64,000 nt of DNA from Pleodorina starrii (lineage: Eukaryota > Chlorophyta > Chlorophyceae > Chlamydomonadales > Volvocaceae), in contig BRXU01000003.1 of the NCBI GenBank assembly GCA_030267565.1, positions 4,687,001 to 4,751,000 on the forward strand, written 5' to 3'. Below, piece after piece: positions 56,619 through 64,000 of the stretch. The translations under genes were made by a program, and so were the position numbers. Each line of letters begins with the position of its first letter. The first letter of the stretch is position 1. The notes under the pieces are model-generated. The model was not told the DNA's origin. It worked only from the letters and a program-made list of their open reading frames with translations, and did no database searches.

Positions 56619-59213
56619 TGTTGAAGTGATAATCTCCTCAAATAATGAAAATGGACTGAGAAGAGGCCCGACTAAATGAGGTGGAAATGTTTGGGGCGCT
56701 GACGAAATAGCAACGACAGGTTATGTAGCGACGGGTGACCGAGGAAAGGATGTTCTGAACTTGTGACTGACCACCAATTATACAATTTTGTGCAGTCTAG
56801 CGCTATTTATGTGGTTTTTGGAGCAAAGTGAGGCCAGCATTGCGTGAGCCGTGAGCCACCCGTCCAGCCAACCGAAAACCGCCAGGACGCGCCAGGTTCC
56901 AACTCTGAGCTGGCTCTGAGCAGGGCCAGTCATACAGGCGTGCTTCATACACTCGCTCTGTATAGCAGTAGATGAGACAAGCATGTGTATTCTTGTCAAC
57001 TCGCAGATTGGGTTTTCCTGCTGAAGGAAACCTGAATCAAAGCATCCCATGCCGAACAGCGAAGGCGGTTGCCGCGTTGGTTGCGCACACCCACTCTTCA
57101 CTGCATCCATTGGTTCGGTCGATAATTGTGGGTTCAACTTGCGGGCAGCAGACGTCACACCAGGCATTCACGACAGGGGAAAAGTTATGTGCGCACGCTC
57201 GACGCCCGACCGACGCACGCCAATCGAGGCCAGCGGCTCAACACACCTCAACATTCGGCGCCCAAAGGGCTCTGCAAACAGGCGCCAGACTTTAAGTATG
57301 CTCCCCGGGCTCTGGTCGCGCACGGGAAGCATTCGTGTGCCCCCGCATCATTTCATATCCACCAGTCCGCGCTCAGCGGTCGGCGTAAACCCCCGGCCCG
57401 GTGGCGCCTTTGACGTTCACCATCCACCACGCCCAACAGCCATGGCCGTGGCGGCCCCTGCTCGGCTGTGAGCATCTGGAAAAATCATTCGCTCTGAGCT
57501 TCTTGAATCAATCCCGCCGGAGCGTCCATGTATCGAGTCTTTGGGTCTATCGTTGTTGGGCGCGGCCGGAGTTGCAGACTCCCGAAGTGTGCATGAACCT
57601 TATTACGGTGGACTCAAGCTGTGTCAATGCTCGAATTCTCATAGCTACCGAATAGCGATCGTGCAGCGAGGGCGCGTACGGTAGCGCTGGTCGCACTGGG
57701 TCCCAACTCCCGCTAGGACGGCAGCAGGCAGCGCCTCCGGCAGCGTGCTTCGGAATATCGCTACCCTGCATTTGGGTGCTTACCAAAGGGGCATCAAGGA
57801 AGGAAGCATCAAAGGGTAGAACCCAGATGCACCGGCCGGGTACAGGCTACAGTCAGCAGGATTGGGCCCAGCTTGACCGGCTGTGTGCATTCTACACACA
57901 CTCGCCGACCCACGCACTTCGCGACAACTGTTACCAGGATATGCCGCGCTTCAGGCCAGATCGCGTAGCAAGTGGAGTAGTAGGCAACTACGCAGCGTGT
58001 GATACCGTATGTTCACGCACCAGGTGTGCTTGCATTGCCCGGACGACGCCGCCCGAACGGGCCCGCCCGCCAGCTAGCCAGCCAGCTTCGGCCCTAGCAT
58101 CGGCTCGACAGCACGGCCTGCCAGGCGCGGCCATTCCAGCGCCGGCCGCAATCCCGCAACCCACCAACGCCGCATCTTCAGCTAGCAAGAAACAGACCGA
58201 CGTTCTACACAGGTGCTGCAGGGACAGCACTACTAATGGGCGGCGGAGGGAGCGGCATATTCTGCAGTGCTCTGCTGTGTTGCTGGCATTGTTGGGGCGG
58301 GCTCGAGTCTGCTGTGTGTGTTGCAAACGCGCACAAGAAAGAGCGTCGGCAGCAGCGTGAGGGCGAGGACTTGTGCATGCCTAGACCCGGTCCACGCATT
58401 CGAAGACCGATTTTCACATCACTCAGTGCGTACGTCCCGCAATCTTTTCGCTCGACCCTTGTCCAGATGTCCTGCTTCCTCGATGCGTGGTTTCTCAACC
58501 TGTGAGCGTGCGCGCGTTGGTTCGGGAAGCAGCACGCAGCGGCATTACTTGTGCAGGCCTGCCTGGTCACCCGGCGAAGCACGAATGTTGGCGCAATCTC
58601 GTTCACCTCTTTCACATTAGGTGCATAGTGGGTTTTTTATATTGCGAAGCCGCGGATCATCGTCGTATCGCTGCGCGAACAAGCTTTTCATTGGGGGTTT
58701 TCGTGGCCTGAAGGACAGACGACAGAATTGTTGGGGGCAACCTCGAATATCGTAATAGGAGCGTAGCCCTGGTTGACGCGCGACTTTCGCCGGTTCGCCT
58801 GTCTGTGTCACCTCCGCGATTGAAAGCCGGACATGCTAAAGCTACCGAAGAGGTTGCCAAAGCCGAAAGGCTGCTTCGCTTCGAGTCTGCCTATCTCGGT
58901 GATATTTGACCAAGGTTACGCGAGGCGGGCAGTTAGTAACCACGAGAACGCGATTGGTTTGTTCGACTAACGGCTGCCCAAGGTTTACACCCGACCCGTG
59001 GGTCTTCCATTTCATCCCATAAATTAGGGCACGCCGATTTAGATTATATTCTGTGTTGTGCTGAATTAATCACACCTGTAGATACGTATTTGTGAGAGTT
59101 CCGAGGTTTACTCATTGAAGCAGACGCTTCTTCCGTGCAACTTGAGTCCCCAGCACACTATCTCGGTCTCCGCCTTTCCAGCCGGACTTTGAAGCAGAAG
59201 TCCAACAGCAACC
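56619..59213. promoter_or_regulatory. 2.6-kb divergent upstream region, ELIP-like / KCS
   Basis: Both flanking genes read outwards, so their promoters lie here. The DNA next to each start codon is AT-richer, and 58990-59100 is markedly so, just upstream of KCS. An ORF at 57776-58360 has no recognisable content and is left out. No light- or stress-responsive element can be named with confidence. Confidence 0.4.
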
Positions 59214-62200
59214 ATGGTGAAGTCCAATCCCATCTATCTTCTAGGTGCGCTTCTGCGCTCCCATCATCCGTTGGGACGCGCAATTGAGCAAACCTCCCAC
59301 GTTGGCGCACCCCCTCACCACCTTTCACCTGGCTTGGCTTTCGGCTTGACTTCTGACTTTTGCAGATTTTTACTGCTATAAGCCGCCAGAGGAGCTGCTG
59401 GTGTCTATGGTGGACATCGATGCGGCCTGGAACGAAAAGCGCAAGCAAGAGGGCAGCGTGAGTTCAGCGGAGCTTTTCGCGCCTCACAGCCCACAGCGTA
59501 ATAGCCCGGGTTGCCCCCCACATGCGATATTACCCAGTTGACCTTGGTGCTTCTTGAGTAAATTAATTCTCCATAGAAAACTGTTTGATTTGTGTGTCGC
59601 TTGCCTGCGTAAGCGTGATGTGAGCAGCTCTTTAGGGTTTGGTACTAGCAGTCCGCGGTTGCGCAATCGGCGTTGACAAGTCCGTTTGCTGGCAAAACGA
59701 GGCCTCTGGTTTTCGACGAGTGCGCAAGCCGCGCGGTCTGCCCGTGACTCGATCGACCGCGCGCTCACCTGCTGCAAATCTGCGTTGACGGCTGAGAAGC
59801 CCCCGCAGCGTGCGTGGTGCGTTTTACCTTTATTCCCCAACCCTCCCGTCCTTCCATCTCTTGCTCCTGTCCCTCCATCCTCATCACCCTAATAATGCTG
59901 TGCAACGCATGTCAACAGATCTTCAACAAGGATGAGGCGGCCGCCAAGGCCGAGGCGGAGGCTGACGCGGAGGCCCAGGACGTGATCGACTTCCAGTACC
60001 GCGTGTGGCAAAAGTCGGGCCTCTCCGACAACGCCACCTACCTGCCCAAGTCCATACACCCAAAGTTCTGCGGCAACAATCCGCGCACTGACATGGACTC
60101 GGCCGCCGCGGAATGCCGCATGGCCATCTGCGGCGCGGTGGAGGGTGTACTCAAAAAGGTGCGTGGCGTGTGGCGTGTGGCATTTCGAACGAAGGAACGA
60201 CACGTGGTCTGGGTGGTAAAAGAACGATACCGCATGCAGCGGTGCACGGCAGAGAGGTTACGGGTGCGCGGTGTGGGGGCATTGCCGCTGTGCAAGCAGT
60301 ACGCAAGCTGTGGAGCACGGGGTTATCGACTGCAGCGAGGCGGTGCTTTATCTCCCATGTTCGTCTTTGGTTACGTCGCCCATGCTTCCCCCTTTCCGCG
60401 ACCCATCGCCTCCCCTGAAACACAGACCGGACTGCGTCCCGAGAACATCGACATCCTCATTACCACGTGCTCCATCTTCTGCCCCACGCCATCCATCTCA
60501 TCCATGGTCGTCAACGAGTTCAAACTGAAGAAGGAGATCCAGTCGTACCATCTGGGCGGCATGGGCTGCGCGAACGGCGTCGTCGCGTGCAACCTGGCGG
60601 CGGACCTGCTCAAGGTGCGGTTTGTTAGGGTACGACACGGGTACGGCGGGGATAAGAAGTACTAAACGGGACTGGCTTACTGCATTTGCGCATGGTTGGT
60701 GGTCACTATTGCAGTAGAAAGAATACAGCGCCGCTGCGGGGGACTGCTGTGTGGGAGTGACCCGTGGGTCGGTGCAGGTCGGGGCAGGACCGGTGAGGGT
60801 GCAGGGTGGTGCGAGGCTTTTTGGGGTTGCGATGGCTAATCCTCCCTCCCGCTATCCCCCAAGCGCTCGGAGTGGTCGCGGCTCTCCACAGCGGGGTACG
60901 GCACACTCGTGAGCACGAACTTGATTTTCCAATCTGGTTCGTGTCGTACAACCCCCAGCAGCAGCAGCAGCAGCAGCAGGAGCCCAATCCTGTGGCCATT
61001 CGGCCCTCAGCCCAGTAAATCAATCGCAGGACAAGCAGGACGAGCCTTCGATCATTTAATATTGTGTCTCTCCGCTGCCAGCAACCGCCACCCCGAAGCC
61101 TCACGACAAATTCAAACCTCACAAACCTCGCCTGTCGCCTCCTTGCCTCCTGCCTCCCGTCCTCCGGCCGCCTCGCACCTCACAGGCCCACCCCGGCGCC
61201 GTGGCCCTGTTCGTGACCAACGAAACCACCACTCCCGCCTTCTACAAGGGCAAGGACAAGCACCGCCTGGTCACCAACGTGCTGTTCCGCATGGGCGCAG
61301 CGGCCATGATCCTCACCAACAAGCGCAGTCTGGCGCGGAAGGCCAAGTACCGGCTGGAGAACCGGGTGCGGGTGCACGTGGGCTCAAAGGACGAGGCATA
61401 CAAGTGAGTGGCGGGCTGGCAGGTGTTGGGGATGGCTTACATCGTACATGGGCACCGGTCCCGGGGTTGTCCGTTGGGGCAGGGCGGAGTGAGGTGGGCC
61501 AAATAGTGTACACTGCCGTAACAGCTGCGACGCGACGATAGGCACGTTTTTATTTAGACGGGTGTAGGTCTTCAGGCGCGCGGCAGCAGCGTGAAGGTTC
61601 GTTGACTCGTTGCCGTAACGTTTGTGCTCGGCAGGTGCATCTGGTACGGCCCCGATGATGAGGGGCTCAACGGCATTTTCCTGGGCAAGGATGTGGTCAA
61701 GGAGGCGTCGCGGGGTCTCACTATCGCCATGCTCAAGGTGCGTTGACGCTTGGTGGCTGGCGGTTGGTGGCTGGAAGGGTGGAAGAGTGGGGCGTGGGGT
61801 AGGGCTCCGACCGGGGGCTGCGACGATTATGCTCGTAATATGCCGGGAATAATGGCTGGCTCGTTGTTTACATGAAATATGGCCTCCGCGCATCCCTCCT
61901 CCCTCGTCTCCAGCCCTCCGTCTTATTCCACGCCGTCTTGTCTCAATTGGACGCCGCAGATTGGGCGCAGCCTGCTGAACTGGGACCAGATCGCGGCGAT
62001 CGCGTGGAACCAGTTCCAGATGAAGGTCATGAAGAAAAACGTGGAGCAGTACCGGCCGTGCTTCGCCGAGTGCATCGACCACTTCCTCATCCACGCGGGT
62101 GAGTGATGATGATGCTTGACAGTGCCAGCGCAGGCCTAGGTGAGTAATTAAAGTACATGATGTGCTGCGCGCCGCGCGATTGCGCAGCGGGTCATGGGCG

Positions 62201-62919
62201 CGGAGCACGCGACAACGCGAAGAGGACCGGTCCCACAGCTGCAGTGCTGAAGATGATGTGCAAGCGCAGTAGGTCAGCCACTGCAGCGTGACTGCGGCCC
62301 ATGGTTCTTTTTTCCCGCAGGCGGCGCCAAGGTTCTGGACGGCATCGGCTCCAACCTCAAGATCACTGAGGACCACCTGTGGCCCTCCCGCACGGTGCTG
62401 CGCTACTTTGGCAACGTGTCCAGCTCCACCACCTGGTACACCCTGGCCTGCGTGGAGAGCCTGCGGGGGGTGCGCAAGGGCGACAAGGTGCTGCAGATCG
62501 GGGTGGGCAGCGGAATCAAGGTCGGAGTCAACCAGTGGCGGGTAAGTTGGGCGTGAGGAGGAGGGGAGGGCAAGGCCGGGTAAGGAGGGAGAGCAGGGAG
62601 GGAGGGAGGCGGGTCGGTTGTTGTACCGGTGGTTTTTCTTCCGCGCGTCAAAAGGCACGCCTCGTGACCACTCCGTCTGCCGCAGGCTCTGCGCGACATC
62701 GAGGACGTACACGACGCCTGGCGCATCCGCGCGGAGGCGGGCGACCGCACCCGGCTGGCCAACGTGTCTCACGGCGGGCTGCACATCGGGCTGCGGCTGC
62801 TGTCGCTAGCCATTCTGGCGCTGCTGGTGGCGCTGCTCTACCGCCTCTTCATCGCGCACCAGGCCGGCGCCCCGGCCTTCAGCTTCCCCGCGGCCGCGCA
62901 CAGCCTCAAGTTCTGGTAG
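59214..62919 (+). CDS. 3-ketoacyl-CoA synthase (FAE1/CUT1 type)
   Basis: Nine exons, 59214-59244, 59366-59457, 59919-60158, 60426-60614, 61186-61403, 61635-61737, 61960-62098, 62321-62541 and 62686-62919, close in frame at 488 residues. The protein opens directly with the FAE1-type domain (IYLLDFYCYKPPEELLVS). It shows FCPTPSISSMVVNEFKL, the nucleophile Cys169 in GGMGCANGVV, FRMGAAAMILTNK, His336 in LIHAGGAKVLD, and Asn369 in YFGNVSSSTTWYTL, so the Cys-His-Asn triad is complete. The enzyme condenses malonyl-CoA with acyl-CoA in very-long-chain fatty-acid elongation at the ER. Plant KCS proteins have two N-terminal membrane helices, absent here. Instead a hydrophobic helix sits near the C terminus (LLSLAILALLVALLYRLF, about 448-466). 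An Ala/Glu-rich insert lies between residues 45 and 65. Confidence 0.93.
60957..60979 (+). repeat. CAG repeat in KCS intron 4
   Basis: (CAG)n of seven to eight units between the exons ending 60614 and starting 61186. It is intronic, because the downstream exon acceptor at 61185 is the one that keeps frame. Confidence 0.8.
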
Positions 62920-63731
62920 TCGGTTGTCGGTTTGAATCTACCGTCGTTTGGTGACTGTGTTCGTCGTGTGGGTCGTGTGGTCGTCGCGGTGGTGGTGGTG
63001 GTGGCGGCGGCCGCGGCTAGCAGCGGCGTTTCGCGCATTTTGTAAACCGTGGGTCAGATGACGTCCCCACAGGGAGCCGTGCGCGCGGGGGACGGGACGC
63101 GGCGCGGAACGTGAACGTGTGAAGGCTGCGATTGCGAGGTGTCGTTAGGATGGAGAAGGTGGTGGCAGGGACGGGGTTGGGGGAACGGGGAGAGAATGAC
63201 TTGTTTGCCTGAGCCGTGGGAGCGGTTCGAATACATGGCAACTACGTTGCTGTCAGAGCTGACGGAGGGAGTGTTGACGGGGCGGAGGATGCGGCCCGGG
63301 AAATGGAGTGGCGTGGCGGTGCCTGCGTTGTACATTGCGACATTCACATGTTGTGACCGCGTGTGGAGGGAGGGAGTGTGGGTATCGTTTCCGCGGTCTG
63401 CGTGATGAGTTGGCGCCTTGCGCTAGCGCTGTTGGGTGTTGCTTGCTGCCAGGTACGGCAACTGGTTGGGAGAGCGGGGAGGTATGGTTGGTAGGTAACT
63501 GTACGGAGTGGGGGATATGGCTGGAGGAATGAGCTTTTGACGGCCGGAATTTTACAGCATCCAAGTAATCAGGAACTGGCACAGTGGCGGAAGTTGTGAA
63601 CGTCCAAAGCTGGCTGGCCTCGGACGCAGTCGGGAGCTTCCCGCATGAACGGCGTGACACCACCGCCACCGCCGTGAGTGGGTGCAGGCCATTCTGGAGG
63701 GTTAAACAGACGGTGGTAAGTGCGGCGTGCT
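62920..63731. other. 3' region of KCS, no supported gene
   Basis: It contains a GGT/GCG repeat (about 62988-63010) and the KCS TGTAA at 63041-63045. It lies between converging genes if the right-edge ORF is real. The minus-strand ORF at 63253-63738 is not convincing. Confidence 0.45.
63041..63045 (+). terminator. TGTAA polyadenylation signal of KCS
   Basis: TGTAA, 122 bases after the KCS stop codon. Confidence 0.6.
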
Positions 63732-64000
63732 TCAACAACGGGGTGATAAGATGGTCGTCGCATTCGAATAAGGCTTAAGCAGACTGAGCGTGAGCGGGGG
63801 AAAATTGACCATGCGGGTGTCGAAGGCTTGGGGTTGGGGGATGTTTACGTATCGAGTTGCGGTCACACCTGATGTAAGCAGGTCGGTATCGCCGTCATCT
63901 GTTGCAAGGACGTCTACAGTGGAACCGATCGCACCGCTGCCAACATCTGGTGCTGTGGTGAGGACAATGTGCTCCAGACCCTCGAACGAGCAGCAGAGGC
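63732..64000 (-). CDS. Possible partial gene at the right edge (C-terminal end)
   Basis: A minus-strand frame is open from the window edge to a stop at 63732, about 89 codons with no start inside. It reads as ordinary protein rather than low complexity: FEGLEHIVLTTAPDVGSG, STVDVLATDDGDTDLL, ATRYVNIPQPQAFDTRMVNF. The alternating hydrophobic/polar pattern suggests beta-sheet. The upstream part lies outside the window, and no family is recognised. An intron inside cannot be excluded. Confidence 0.4.
   Translation of the reverse strand, partial: LCCSFEGLEHIVLTTAPDVGSGAIGSTVDVLATDDGDTDLLTSGVTATRYVNIPQPQAFDTRMVNFPPLTLSLLKPYSNATTILSPRC

Noticed and set aside
57776..58360. 194-codon ORF between ELIP-like and KCS genes
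   Set aside because: No domain, no splice context, mixed composition with many Cys/Arg; it lies in an expected promoter region.
61384..62784. 466-codon minus-strand ORF
   Set aside because: Antisense to KCS exons with conserved catalytic motifs on the plus strand; composition-driven.
1..64000. CRISPR arrays, tRNA or rRNA genes
   Set aside because: No regular spaced repeats, no cloverleaf with a GGTTCGAATCC-type arm, and no rRNA-like stretch was found by eye. A tRNAscan/Infernal run would be decisive.

Overview
This window looks like nuclear DNA of a volvocine green alga (Chlamydomonas-like). It is very GC-rich. Genes are split into many short exons by introns with GTGCGT/GTGAGT-type donors and CAG acceptors. 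Long Gln, Ala and Gly runs fill the disordered parts of proteins. Several genes are followed by the green-algal polyadenylation signal TGTAA. The gene set is eukaryotic and photosynthetic: a plastid-type DnaJ with a ferredoxin domain, an ELIP-like chlorophyll-binding protein, an ER DnaJ, an exosome subunit, a Mediator subunit and a 3-ketoacyl-CoA synthase. Nothing looks bacterial, viral or organellar. The species cannot be fixed from the sequence alone.

Layout. 288-2521 (+): 3' part of a DDX51/Dbp6-type DEAD-box helicase. 2.5-6.3 kb: no supported gene. 6336-7898 (-): disordered protein with a poly-acidic run. 9394-18363 (+): large protein kinase with ACT and paired CBS domains. 18.4-22.3 kb: no supported gene. 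22322-23530 (-): exosome cap subunit RRP40. 24172-26238 (+): uncharacterised, possibly plastid protein. 27443-27811 (-): possible small membrane protein. 27.8-28.7 kb: a tandemly duplicated segment carrying a hAT-like MITE. 29188-29732 (+): small coiled-coil protein. 30583-33622 (-): ER-lumenal DnaJ of the ERdj3/DNAJB11 type. 34657-44482 (-): giant Sfi1-like/kelch/coiled-coil protein. 44907-47074 (+): DUF2045 (KIAA0930) family protein. 47444-48512 (-): MED28-like Mediator subunit. 48797-52136 (+): plastid J-domain/4Fe-4S protein of the CDJ3-5 type. 52-55.6 kb: hairpins, repeats and one doubtful ORF pair. 55621-56618 (-): ELIP-like protein. 59214-62919 (+): 3-ketoacyl-CoA synthase. The right edge holds a possible partial gene on the minus strand.

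Most gene models were built by hand. I looked for donor/acceptor pairs that keep one reading frame through recognisable domains. The kinase (10 exons), the kelch protein (18 exons), CDJ (11 exons) and KCS (9 exons) all close in frame from ATG to stop. Several neighbours are divergent with short shared upstream regions: kelch/DUF2045 (424 bp), MED28/CDJ (284 bp) and RRP40/plastid protein (about 640 bp).

The genes do not form a pathway cluster. The most unusual items are the Sfi1-like + kelch + coiled-coil fusion, the ACT-CBS-CBS-kinase architecture, the KCS with its only obvious membrane helix at the C terminus, the intact hAT-type MITE with its target duplication, and a nested perfect palindrome inside the MED28 intron.
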